NCBI GenBank assembly: GCA_021795795.1
Contig: JAJYPA010000042.1
Coordinates: 1-31,067, forward strand
Direction of reading: 5' to 3'
Length of the DNA stretch: 31,067 nt
From: Pseudomonadota bacterium
GTDB taxonomy: Bacteria; Pseudomonadota; Gammaproteobacteria; Halothiobacillales; Halothiobacillaceae
In this document: in pieces, positions 1-6,568 of the stretch
How positions within the stretch are numbered: position 1 is the first letter of the stretch
Layout of the letters: each line of letters begins with the position of its first letter
Translations under genes and position numbers: made by a program
The notes under the pieces: generated by a model
Told to the model about the DNA's origin: nothing
The model's database searches: none
The model's input: only the letters and a program-made list of their open reading frames with translations

Positions 1-150
1 GAGTAAAAACCGGGCAAAGCTGCTTGGAAAGGTAGCCGTTTGTTGTGGAATTTGAGCCGGATTCGGCCACAGGCATGATTCAGTGGCAGAATTCATTGAA
101 AATATCGGGTTATTCGAGCTGCCCGAACCTGATTGAGTGATTTTGGTGAA

Positions 151-187
151 GGGGTGTTTATATCCATCAACGCCCCCCTATTTCTTA
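151..187 (+). terminator. Possible rho-independent terminator in the left leader
   Basis: GGGGTGTT (151-158) can pair with AACGCCCC (169-176) through one G-T wobble, with a 10-base loop, and is followed by a pyrimidine-rich tail. It could end a gene lying left of the window. In bases 1-150 I see only a short open frame of about 17 codons that stops at base 54; it is too short to identify. Confidence 0.3.
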
Positions 188-230
188 TCGAGCCAATTAA
201 AACAAAGGGATGGATGAATGAGAGTCGATT

Positions 231-288
231 TATACACCTGCCGCTTGTCTGAATATGCACCTGCCAAGGTGTATATTGGGTGTTAGGC
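231..288 (+). other. Possible integron recombination junction (attI-like or degenerate attC)
   Basis: A GTTAGGC core (282-288) of the GTTRRRY type used by integron integrases lies 35 bases before the first cassette gene. A perfect 9-bp inverted repeat, TATACACCT (231-239) and AGGTGTATA (267-275), lies to its left. An imperfect direct repeat ending in CACCTGCC occurs at 235-242 and 258-265. No matching left core (RYYYAAC) is evident, so this is not a clear attC. It could be an attI site, a degenerate attC or chance. The two good attC sites downstream make a recombination junction likely here. Confidence 0.35.
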
Positions 289-323
289 ACTGTATCATTT
301 ACACACGACGAGGAGCCATATAA

Positions 324-797
324 ATGAAAACAATAATTACAATATTTTTTGTCGCCGTTTTATCTTTCGGATGCGCAAGCATCGACTCAACAGTTTCTAA
401 AGCTTATGTCCCAGGTAATAGAAGCCAGCTTGCACTATCAATTAAGCAAGATTCAGGAGTGTCTATACCTTCGGAGCAGAAGCAGTTACTTGAAAATCAA
501 ATCAGAGAAGGTCTGTCACAAAAAGGCTTATTAGCTTCTGATGAAAACAACTCTCAGCACTCAGTCATTGTGAATATACACACCTTTAGAATGAGAGATG
601 ATGCGGCTCGCCTGACTGTGGGTATCATGGCCGGATGCGATAATATTAGCAGTACGGTTGTTGTAACTGACAAAATAACTGGAAAAGAGATCGGAAACGC
701 TAAAATCTCAATAAAAGAATGTGCCGCTTGGGGCGTTGCGAGTCAGGTTATTACAAAATATACAGATGGTGTAGTAGCCTATCTTACGAACAAATAA
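324..797 (+). CDS. Small lipoprotein, DUF4410-like (cassette 1)
   Basis: The 157-residue protein starts with a lipoprotein signal peptide: a short charged N-terminus, a hydrophobic stretch and lipobox LSFGC with Cys17. The mature part is soluble-looking. It resembles small DUF4410-type lipoproteins, which have a variable N-terminal half, a beta-rich middle (around VVVTDKITGKEIG) and a Gly/Ala-rich C-terminal helix; this family call is only a resemblance. The start is ATG with a GAGG-type ribosome site (GACGAGGAGCC) upstream. Its stop codon is 3 bases before an attC site, as expected of an integron gene cassette. Codon use is AT-rich compared with the chromosome to the right. Function is unknown; it is probably anchored in the outer membrane. 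Confidence 0.75.
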   Translation: MKTIITIFFVAVLSFGCASIDSTVSKAYVPGNRSQLALSIKQDSGVSIPSEQKQLLENQIREGLSQKGLLASDENNSQHSVIVNIHTFRMRDDAARLTVGIMAGCDNISSTVVVTDKITGKEIGNAKISIKECAAWGVASQVITKYTDGVVAYLTNK

Positions 798-800
798 ATG

Positions 801-886
801 CATAACTGTGTGTTCGAGGCGGACGCGGTGAGACAGCGTGCCGCTTCGGTTGTTGTTTGGCCGCGCCGCTCAACACGGCGTTATGT
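801..886 (+). other. Integron attC site 1 (end of cassette 1)
   Basis: CATAAC (801-806) and GTTATGT (880-886) form the outer R boxes. The left arm TGTGTTCGAGGCGGACGCGG pairs with the right arm CCGCGCCGCTCAACACG apart from unpaired extra bases on one arm. These unpaired bases are the extrahelical bases that orient integrase on a folded attC strand. The length of about 86 bases is normal for attC. It sits directly after the lipoprotein stop codon and 73 bases before the reverse transcriptase start. Confidence 0.85.
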
Positions 887-959
887 CTCTTGGTGCCTCA
901 ATCCAGCCTTGCAGTATCCTGGCCCTAGAGTCATCTAGGCGTAGAACTTAAGGAAAACC

Positions 960-2561
960 ATGCACATCGACGCAGCAATTGAAATTGCGCTTAAAAACAT
1001 AGCTCGTCATGGCGACACGGACGTTTTTCCATTCCCGTTGGAAAAACTTATATTTCACGACAAGTTGCAAGAATCGAAAGATCTGCTCAAGCAGATTCAC
1101 GCAAATTTCGATGATTTCATTGCTAGGTATCCACCGGACACTCTTGAGACCCTCACTCAGGTCGGATATACAGGCTTTCGTTGGACAACCCAGATACAGC
1201 CGTTCTGGAACGCCTACTACCTGTCTTTGGTCATTACGCTGGCAGAACAAATCGAAGAACAGCGAATTTCTATAGATGATGCCTCCGTCTACTCATATCG
1301 ATATGAATGGGACGAAGGGGAGGCCAAATTATTCTCCGCAAGTTCATGGAAGGATTATCGGCAGAGGTCGTTCGACCTAAGTGGAGTGTACAAATATGTT
1401 GTTATCACAGATATCGCAGATTTTTATCCTCGGGTTTATCACCATCGGCTAGAAAATGCATTAAACCGGCTTCCGTCCTCTGGCGACGCGCCTAATAGGA
1501 TCATGAAGCTTTTAATGAGCTTCTCTAAGAATGTGTCCTATGGCCTTCCTGTCGGCGGCCCAGCATCCCGAATCCTAGCCGAATTGTGCCTTGACTCTAC
1601 GGATCGACTGCTGCTGAGGAACAGGGTCAAATTTTGTCGTTACGTCGACGACTACACAATTTTCTGCGATGACAAGACAGACGCCTACCGCGTACTTGTT
1701 CTGTTGTCAGAGAGCCTTTTCAATGAAGGGCTCGTTCTTCAAAAGAATAAAACCAAGATCCTGACGGCAGACGAGTTTCGTTCATCTACTAAGCTTTTGG
1801 ACCCGAAGGATTCGGACGACCCGCTGGCTAGCGATGAACAAAAGCTGCTTAACATTACACTTCGGTACGACCCTTACTCTGAAACGGCTGAAGATGATTA
1901 CGAAGCGCTAAAGGCCGCGATGACAGACATCGATATCATTGGAATTCTTGGACGCGAAGTTGCCAAGACAAACATTGATTCGACTGTGGCTAAGCAGGCA
2001 ATCAAAGCGATACAGGCCCTTGAGCCCAACAAACAGTTCGGAGCCATAAGTACTTTGCTCGGTGAGAACAATGTGGAGGTTCTTGCACCTGTCTTCGTCA
2101 CGGTGATGCGTGCGGTTCGAGGGGTGTATGAAAATCTTCCTGATTACGATCAGGCTTTCGTAGACCGAAAGCTTATTGCTCTTTATGAGTCAGACTCTCA
2201 CCTCTTGAGTGTCGATCTGAACATGAGTTTCTTCCTTCAGGCGTTGGCTCAGAAGCAAAGTGCAAGGAAGGAAGAAATCCTTATAGAAATATACGAAAAG
2301 AAGACCAACCCATTGATAAAGCGATTGATTCTTGTCGCAATGTCTAACTGGGCCTGTCATTACTGGCTCACCGATCTGAAGCGGAAGTATGCCGGCCTTT
2401 CTGAGTGGGAAAAGCGTTACTTCATCGGATCTTCTTACGTGTTGGGTGATGAGGGGAAGCATTGGAGAAATCATATCAAGGCGACCTGGAGCCCAATGGA
2501 TGAATTGACCAGGAATTGGTTCGCTGATCGGATGCAGAGAGACAAATGGCTACCTCTGTGA
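960..2561 (+). CDS. Reverse transcriptase, defence-type (DRT/UG-like), cassette 2
   Basis: The 533-residue protein is an RNA-directed DNA polymerase. Motif A is ITDIADFY (about 149-156), motif B GLPVGGPAS (195-203), catalytic motif C FCRYVDDYTIF (225-235) and motif D GLVLQKNKTKIL (257-268). The N-terminus has HGDTDVFPFPLE (17-28). Residues 270-533 have no visible second enzyme and look alpha-helical, possibly HEAT-like, ending with a conserved-looking GDEGKHWR (496-503). This layout fits the Abi/UG defence reverse transcriptases with C-terminal helical repeats and not group II intron or retron enzymes: I see no maturase or X/thumb intron domain. AAGGA precedes the ATG by 5 bases. The gene overlaps the nuclease-like gene by 16 bases, implying translational coupling, and the pair lies between two attC sites. 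I cannot assign the exact UG class. Confidence 0.88.
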   Translation: MHIDAAIEIALKNIARHGDTDVFPFPLEKLIFHDKLQESKDLLKQIHANFDDFIARYPPDTLETLTQVGYTGFRWTTQIQPFWNAYYLSLVITLAEQIEEQRISIDDASVYSYRYEWDEGEAKLFSASSWKDYRQRSFDLSGVYKYVVITDIADFYPRVYHHRLENALNRLPSSGDAPNRIMKLLMSFSKNVSYGLPVGGPASRILAELCLDSTDRLLLRNRVKFCRYVDDYTIFCDDKTDAYRVLVLLSESLFNEGLVLQKNKTKILTADEFRSSTKLLDPKDSDDPLASDEQKLLNITLRYDPYSETAEDDYEALKAAMTDIDIIGILGREVAKTNIDSTVAKQAIKAIQALEPNKQFGAISTLLGENNVEVLAPVFVTVMRAVRGVYENLPDYDQAFVDRKLIALYESDSHLLSVDLNMSFFLQALAQKQSARKEEILIEIYEKKTNPLIKRLILVAMSNWACHYWLTDLKRKYAGLSEWEKRYFIGSSYVLGDEGKHWRNHIKATWSPMDELTRNWFADRMQRDKWLPL

Positions 2562-3316
2562 TTTCGGAAAAAGCGGTAGCGTCAGTATTCAATGGCTTTT
2601 GGGCTGATACTCTCCCTTTGCTCACGGCTTCATTTGTTAGGGTTTTCAATGAGGCACATTGTGAGAATCTTGTTGATCTACCGTCGAGCAGGTTTGTTCG
2701 TATTCCAATTGCGCGCGAGGTCGAGCTGCATGATTTGGTTGCGGAGTTTGCGTTTTGCGCGGCGGAGGTTGCCCATGCGACTGGGAAGCCTTTGGCTGCT
2801 ATCTCCACAGACACAGCGCTCGTTTCAGAAATTTATGCCAAGGCGATCCTATTTCTAAAACGATATGAATCTGCTGACGATGAGATGCTCCTCAATGTGG
2901 TTGAGGTCGAGGAGGCGTTTCGGCTGGCCAGTCAATATCAGTATTTTTTTGACTATCTTCGGTTGCATCACGCCGATATTGAATTTCGCCCGAAAGTTCG
3001 AGGAGCAGGATTTCTCGGTAGTTGCACCGCAGATCTTTGCGTTGGCAACACCTTGTACGAAGTTAAGGCAATCAGCCGAAACTTGGGAGGACGAGATATT
3101 AGGCAACTCCTAATTTACCTCGCGCTCCGGTGGGCAGAGGATCAACCTCAATGGGAATACGCCGGTTTTTTCAACCCGAGAAGGGCATTGCACTATCGGT
3201 TTTCTGTTGAGCATCTGATCTACCGCACCTCTGGAGGTAAATCGAAAGCTGAAGTTTTTGATCAGTTGCTGCGATTTTTGGATGCCCGTGGCATTGAGTT
3301 GGACACGCCGTTTTGA
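2546..3316 (+). CDS. PD-(D/E)XK nuclease-like partner of the reverse transcriptase
   Basis: This 256-residue protein has a strong PD-(D/E)XK signature in its C-terminal half: Asp163 in TADLCVG, Glu172-x-Lys174 in LYEVKA, then Gln187 in IRQLLIYLAL, with a Gly-rich lead-in (RGAGFLGS, 152-159). The order D-ExK-QxxxY matches restriction-endonuclease-fold DNases. Residues 1-145 are helical and unlike anything I recognise; they may contact the reverse transcriptase or nucleic acid. There is no signal peptide. The ATG lies inside the end of the reverse transcriptase gene in another frame, so both are made from one mRNA. I infer an effector that cuts nucleic acid when the reverse transcriptase senses infection. 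The fold call is from motifs only, with no alignment. Confidence 0.75.
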   Translation: MATSVISEKAVASVFNGFWADTLPLLTASFVRVFNEAHCENLVDLPSSRFVRIPIAREVELHDLVAEFAFCAAEVAHATGKPLAAISTDTALVSEIYAKAILFLKRYESADDEMLLNVVEVEEAFRLASQYQYFFDYLRLHHADIEFRPKVRGAGFLGSCTADLCVGNTLYEVKAISRNLGGRDIRQLLIYLALRWAEDQPQWEYAGFFNPRRALHYRFSVEHLIYRTSGGKSKAEVFDQLLRFLDARGIELDTPF

Positions 3317-3340
3317 GAGGGCGCCAAAATGAACACGAGA

Positions 3341-3438
3341 CATAACAAATCGCTGCAGCGGACATTTGACCCGCTGCCCACTTTTGCTTCCGCAAAAGCA
3401 GGCATCGCCTCAAATGCCGCTGAGCTCAGGCGTTGAGG
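3341..3438 (+). other. Integron attC site 2 (end of cassette 2)
   Basis: The left arm CAGCGGACATTTGA (from about 3356) pairs with TCAAATGCCGCTG on the right, leaving one extrahelical A. The outer cores are CATAAC (3341-3346) and GTTGAGG (3432-3438). The middle folds as TGCC-CA-CTTTTGC, a TTCC loop, then GCAAAAG-CA-GGCA. The left core followed by AAATCGCTGCAGCGGAC is typical of chromosomal integron attC sites. It begins 24 bases after the stop codon of the nuclease-like gene. Confidence 0.88.
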
Positions 3439-3589
3439 CTGTAGAAAAACCTCCTCGGCAAGAATATCCATGACCATGAGCAAAACCGACTCCACAAAAT
3501 GCTCTGTAATTGACTACCGTCTTGACGGGAAGGGTCAAGGCAATCCTTGAAATTTCCTGTTTCGCCCCTCAAGGGTTTTTTTCTACAGC
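3438..3589. repeat. MITE-like element with terminal inverted repeats
   Basis: GCTGTAGAAAAACC (3438-3451) is repeated in inverted form as GGGTTTTTTTCTACAGC (3573-3589). Twelve terminal bases are identical, followed by a 2-base indel. The 152-base interval has no convincing gene but holds smaller hairpins such as CTTGAC/GTCAAG near 3515-3535. This fits a non-autonomous insertion element or the two ends of a decayed insertion sequence. I see no clear target duplication. It lies between attC 2 and the parE pseudogene. Confidence 0.45.
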
Positions 3590-3593
3590 GTCA

Positions 3594-3896
3594 TTAGGCT
3601 GGGAAAACAGCCTGATGAACGTCCATATTTTTATGAAGTACGCGAACAACTAGAATCTCCTCGTCGGAGAGGCAATCGAAAAAAACCACGTGGCTCTGAA
3701 AAGGGTATTTGCGCAGGCCGGATTCGATGTAATCACAGGCATACCCAATTGTTGGCGAATCGGCCAGTATCTTGAAAGTTTCATCCAAGCCTTTGAGGTA
3801 ATGCAGGCGTTGTGCTTTTCCTCAGGGTTGTTCTGTGAATCGAGCAATTCCACGCAAATCAGATTTGGCCGCGCGGCTAAGGGAAAATATGCCCAT
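3594..3896 (-). pseudogene. parE: ParE/RelE-superfamily toxin with an in-frame stop
   Basis: One uninterrupted frame runs from ATG (3896) to the stop at 3594, 101 codons, apart from a TGA at 3822-3824 (codon 25). Before it reads MGIFSLSRAAKSDLRG and IARFTEQP; after it GKAQRLHYLKGLDETFKILA and, further on, FPFQ-type and VVRVLHKNMDVHQAVF segments typical of ParE C-termini. Family members usually have Trp at this position (the W-G-K/E-x-Q pattern), so a TGG to TGA change would explain the break. The ATG overlaps the antitoxin stop by one base, the usual parDE arrangement. The toxin is probably inactive unless the stop is read through or translation restarts at the internal ATG at 3788. Confidence 0.8.
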
Positions 3897-4135
3897 TAAC
3901 TCAATTCATTATCGAGTTCAGCCATAAACTTTTCATAGCTGTATTCAGCCGTTCCGCGGGCTCTGCCTTCTGCAATCAATTGGCGCAGTGTTTCCAGTTT
4001 CTGTTCTTCATCCTCAAGCAGGCGCAAACCAGCGCGTACTACCCCTGTAGCCGAGCCATAGCGGCCTTTTGAAAGTTGGGCGGCAATAAACTGATCGAAA
4101 TGATCTCCCAAGCTAACACTGGTGTTTTTCGCCAT
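3896..4135 (-). CDS. parD: ParD-type antitoxin
   Basis: The 79-residue protein begins MAKNTSVSLGDHFDQFI, the usual start of a ParD ribbon-helix-helix DNA-binding domain. SKGRYGSATGVVRAGLRLLE completes the helices, and a charged C-terminal tail (about 45-79) would bind toxin. I chose the ATG at 4135 over the one at 4150 because GGAG sits 8 bases before it and family members start MAKNTSV. It should neutralise ParE and repress its own promoter; a palindrome lies just upstream. It appears intact although its toxin partner is broken. The pair is inverted relative to the other cassette genes. Confidence 0.88.
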   Translation of the reverse strand: MAKNTSVSLGDHFDQFIAAQLSKGRYGSATGVVRAGLRLLEDEEQKLETLRQLIAEGRARGTAEYSYEKFMAELDNELS

Positions 4136-4154
4136 TGGGGCAGTCTCCAAGAAA

Positions 4155-4169
4155 TACCAATATTTGGTA
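4155..4169 (-). promoter_or_regulatory. Probable ParD operator palindrome
   Basis: TACCAA-TAT-TTGGTA is a perfect 6-3-6 palindrome 19 bases upstream of the antitoxin start. ParD proteins bind such sites to autoregulate parDE. The binding itself is inferred. Confidence 0.5.
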
Positions 4170-4184
4170 GATATTGCAGGAGGT

Positions 4185-4208
4185 GCCTAACAAGTCAATC
4201 CAGCAGAC
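4185..4208 (+). other. Truncated attC-like left end
   Basis: GCCTAAC followed by AAGTCAATCCAGCAGAC looks like the left arm of an attC (R box plus start of the stem). No complementary right arm with GTTRRRY is visible in the next 150 bases. It probably marks where the cassette array was cut or decayed. From here to 4361 I see no gene or other structure. Confidence 0.45.
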
Positions 4209-4361
4209 CCACAACTCCGCGCGGTTTTTTGACCATGGCTCGCCATTTTTGTGCTAACGACACTCGCCCCTCGGTCATCCGTGAACGAAGGGCGCCAAGG
4301 TGGGTACAGCACTGAAATCAATCGTGCAAGAAATTGAACGCGCAGAGTTTTCGTCATGTCC

Positions 4362-5036
4362 TCATGATGCTTTACTCCAATCTCCCTGCCAGACAACCGG
4401 GCCGACCGGCTTGTTGCCAATCGGCTTGCCAGTGGGTTCCAAACTAATGGCGAGTGTGGTTTGTGCAATCGTATTGCTCCAGAGTGCAGGACGGACAGTG
4501 ACGCTTTCCCCTTTATTCATCGGCAAACGCCCGACTGCTACCGTTTGTCCTTGCGGGGTAATTAACCACAGAACGGCTTGTTTATTCGCTGGTTGATCGG
4601 TGGTTGTCAGGCTCGTTATTTGAATCTGTTGCGTCGCCGTATCTGCCTTTGCTTCCCATGTGGCTGATTGGCCTTGTGCCATCGGCATCATGGCGATTGA
4701 ATCAGCATTCATAGCGGGTTGATGTGGCACAAAGACCCCGACGAGCAGACCGATTCCAATCATGGCGACAATGGCTGCAGCCATGCGCCAACGTCGCAAT
4801 GCGCTGCCGACATCCTTCGCCTGATGATCGAGCTGTCGTTCGATGCGTGACCATACCCAGCCGGGCAACGGACGCGATTCGCATTGTGACAGCAGGTGAT
4901 CAGAGATGATTAGCGACCAGTTGGCGACGGCACGCCGCTGCTCGGGCGATGCTTTGATTGCCCGCTCGGTCAACCGATCAGTAGGTTCGTCCAGCAGACC
5001 GAGGACATATTCGATGTGTTCAGTGGATTCGTTCAT
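4362..5036 (-). CDS. RskA-like anti-sigma factor
   Basis: The 224-residue membrane protein starts with a cytoplasmic helical domain (about 1-80: VLGLLDEPTDRLTERAIKAS, PEQRRAVANW) that would hold the sigma factor. One transmembrane helix follows (about 85-103), then a periplasmic beta-rich domain (about 120-224) with the AVLWLITPQGQTVAVGRLP and PTGKPIG segments found in RskA/anti-sigma-K C-termini. No zinc-binding HxxxCxxC motif is seen, so it is not the ZAS/ChrR type. It starts one base after the sigma factor stop, so the pair is co-translated. A periplasmic signal presumably triggers release of the sigma factor. Confidence 0.85.
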   Translation of the reverse strand: MNESTEHIEYVLGLLDEPTDRLTERAIKASPEQRRAVANWSLIISDHLLSQCESRPLPGWVWSRIERQLDHQAKDVGSALRRWRMAAAIVAMIGIGLLVGVFVPHQPAMNADSIAMMPMAQGQSATWEAKADTATQQIQITSLTTTDQPANKQAVLWLITPQGQTVAVGRLPMNKGESVTVRPALWSNTIAQTTLAISLEPTGKPIGNKPVGPVVWQGDWSKAS

Positions 5037-5037
5037 G

Positions 5038-5661
5038 TCAGTTCACCAAGCCAAGACAGGATTTGAGATTGATTAAGGCGCGTCGAATCCAGCTTTTCAC
5101 GGTGCTGAGTGACGTGGAGAGTTCATCGGCAATTTCTTGGTAGGTGTGACCAAACCAGAAAGCTTTGTGGATGGCCTGACGCGGTTCGGCACGCAGTGCC
5201 TCGAGGCACCGTGTCATGGCCTCGCGATCCATGAGTTGCCAGTCGTGGGGATCGCCGTCCACCGATCCTCCTTGGTGGCCCTCCGGGGAGAGTAGGGGCG
5301 CATCGGCCAGTGCCAGAAAATCAGCCCAGTCCGCTGTGGTGATTTCCCGGTTGAACCGGCGCAACAAGCTGATCGCACGATGGTGCGCGATGGCGGCCAG
5401 CCAGGTCATCGGCTGCGCGCGCGCCGGATCAAATCGCCCCGCTTGCTGCCAAACCGCCAGAAAAACATCCTGAACGCACTCCTGCGCGCGACCTTCCTCT
5501 TTTAGGATGCGTAGGCACAACCCGTAAAGTGGGCCGGATGTGCGTTGATACAGTTTTTGGAATGCGGACCGGTCCCCCGCTGCCGTGGCTTGCAACCACT
5601 GGGTGAGCTGATCATCGTCTTGGTTACGGTCCTTGTTCGATCGATTGGGTTTCATGCTCAT
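5038..5661 (-). CDS. ECF RNA polymerase sigma factor (SigK-like)
   Basis: From the preferred ATG at 5661 the protein has 207 residues. Region 2 covers FQKLYQRTSGPLYGLCLRIL and the AQECVQDVFLAVWQQ / MTWLAAIAHHRAISLLRR segments; region 4 includes FWFGHTYQEIADELSTSLST and VKSWIRRALINLKSCL, a helix-turn-helix for the -35 element. A longer frame reaches 5811, but its extra 50 residues are low-complexity, and AGGAG lies 10 bases before 5661. It pairs with the RskA-like gene downstream and is divergent from the RiPP precursor operon; ECF factors control some bufferin-type operons. Control of the neighbouring operon is inference. Confidence 0.88.
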   Translation of the reverse strand: MSMKPNRSNKDRNQDDDQLTQWLQATAAGDRSAFQKLYQRTSGPLYGLCLRILKEEGRAQECVQDVFLAVWQQAGRFDPARAQPMTWLAAIAHHRAISLLRRFNREITTADWADFLALADAPLLSPEGHQGGSVDGDPHDWQLMDREAMTRCLEALRAEPRQAIHKAFWFGHTYQEIADELSTSLSTVKSWIRRALINLKSCLGLVN

Positions 5662-5960
5662 GCCGATCCGGCTCCTCTTGATTCGTTTGGAGGGGTGGTT
5701 CATCCCGTCGTTCGACACACTGCGCTGGCGATTATCCGCGGGGATGTTCTTGGAAGATCGCTTGGCGTGCTCATCATCGCATGCATGCGGCGCGTGTCGA
5801 GCGGTGTGCAAACCCTCATCGTTTCATTTTTCTGTTTGCTCACACCTCAGAATACGTGCTCAAGTGGGATTTGGTTGCATTTCGCGTTCAGTTTATTTCA
5901 ACCGTTAACGATCTTTTTTGCATCCCATCGCCACTTTCGTGCGTAGATGAATTGCGATAA

Positions 5961-5987
5961 GAACCTGCTCGCAATCAGTCGAGCGTC
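5961..5987 (+). promoter_or_regulatory. Candidate ECF-type promoter for the RiPP operon
   Basis: GAACCT (5961-5966) and CGTC (5984-5987) are separated by 17 bases, the GAAC/CGTC pattern of many ECF promoters. It points toward the precursor gene and lies in the 404-base divergent intergenic space (5662-6065). No second copy was found upstream of the sigma gene, so the case is weak. Nothing else in this intergenic stretch stands out. Confidence 0.25.
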
Positions 5988-6065
5988 GTGAGGCATTTAA
6001 ATTTTCCGCTCGCGCCGGTCGGTGGAATTGTATTTACTTTTTAATGAGTTGATGGAGATTTTTTG

Positions 6066-6323
6066 ATGAAAACCCGTACTTTGAAAGCTGCTGTGATTGC
6101 CTCTACCGCCTTGTCTGCTGCCTTGGTGGCGGGGACTGCCCTGGCCAATCCGTTTGTCAGTCAGCACGGTGCCTCTCTGGTGAAGGTTTCCGATGCTTCC
6201 TGCGGTGCCAACATGAAAAAGAGCGATAGTTCTTGTGGCGCGAATATGAAGAAGAGCGACAGTTCCTGTGGTGCCAACATGAAGAAGAGTGACAGTTCCT
6301 GTGGCGCGAACATGAAAAAATAA
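6066..6323 (+). CDS. bufA: Secreted Cys-repeat RiPP precursor, bufferin/HvfA-type
   Basis: The 85-residue precursor has a Sec signal peptide (charged MKTRTLK, hydrophobic core, cleavage probably after ALA at residue 27). The mature part of about 58 residues ends in four near-identical 11-residue repeats, S-D-A/S-S-C-G-A-N-M-K-K (42-85), each with one Cys followed by Gly (Cys46, 57, 68, 79). MNIO-modified precursors of the HvfA/BufA group carry Cys-Gly repeats (EGKCG type) that become copper-binding oxazolone-thioamide or related groups; here the repeat is SSCGANMKK. GGAG lies 8 bases before the ATG. An MNIO enzyme and its partner follow. The expected role is periplasmic copper binding; the modification itself cannot be seen in DNA. 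Confidence 0.85.
   Translation: MKTRTLKAAVIASTALSAALVAGTALANPFVSQHGASLVKVSDASCGANMKKSDSSCGANMKKSDSSCGANMKKSDSSCGANMKK
6189..6320 (+). repeat. Four 33-bp coding repeats in the precursor gene
   Basis: Units 6189-6221, 6222-6254, 6255-6287 and 6288-6320 encode the 11-residue repeats. Units 2 and 4 share one set of synonymous codons (TGTGGCGCGAA), and units 1 and 3 another (TGYGGTGCCAAC). This alternation suggests growth by duplication of a 66-bp pair. Confidence 0.85.
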
Positions 6324-6340
6324 GTGCGACATGGTCGTCT

Positions 6341-6369
6341 CCCTTGGCTCACCTCCGGTGGGCTAAGGG
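6341..6369 (+). terminator. Hairpin after the precursor gene
   Basis: CCCTTGGCTCACC and GGTGGGCTAAGGG pair at 11 of 13 positions around a TCC loop, 18 bases after the precursor stop. There is no T-run, so it is more likely an mRNA-stabilising or attenuating hairpin than a full terminator. Confidence 0.4.
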
Positions 6370-6493
6370 CATCCGAACGTGATGGGGATCGATTGATTTT
6401 GCTTTGGCATTCGGTGCCTAAGCGGGATTGATCTATCCTTTAATTATCTGGGCCTATTTATTCGTGCCCTGCACACTGCTTGGTCAGCCACAT

Positions 6494-6535
6494 GGCGCCC
6501 AAGTCATTATTTGGCGTCGCCCTTGGGCCCTTTTT
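6494..6535 (+). terminator. Rho-independent terminator or attenuator before bufB
   Basis: GCCCAAG (6497-6503) pairs with CTTGGGC (6522-6528), flanking G/C bases extend the stem, and TTTTT follows at 6531-6535. It lies between the precursor and the enzyme genes, so partial termination would give more precursor than enzyme mRNA. Confidence 0.55.
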
Positions 6536-6568
6536 AAGAAGTCACGTGCCGGCCTGACAGTGTGGAGG

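Noticed and set aside
93..290. 65-codon minus-strand frame at the left end
   Set aside because: It has no family motif or ribosome site and overlaps the recombination-junction structure.
3262..3495. 77-codon minus-strand frame over attC 2 and the left end of the inverted-repeat element
   Set aside because: It overlaps the nuclease-like gene end and the attC; no recognised domain, and it ends inside a structural site.
5662..5811. N-terminal extension of the sigma factor
   Set aside because: The added residues are low-complexity and the ribosome site supports the start at 5661.
6189..6320. Possible CRISPR-like repeats
   Set aside because: The repeats are contiguous, in frame and encode the RiPP core.
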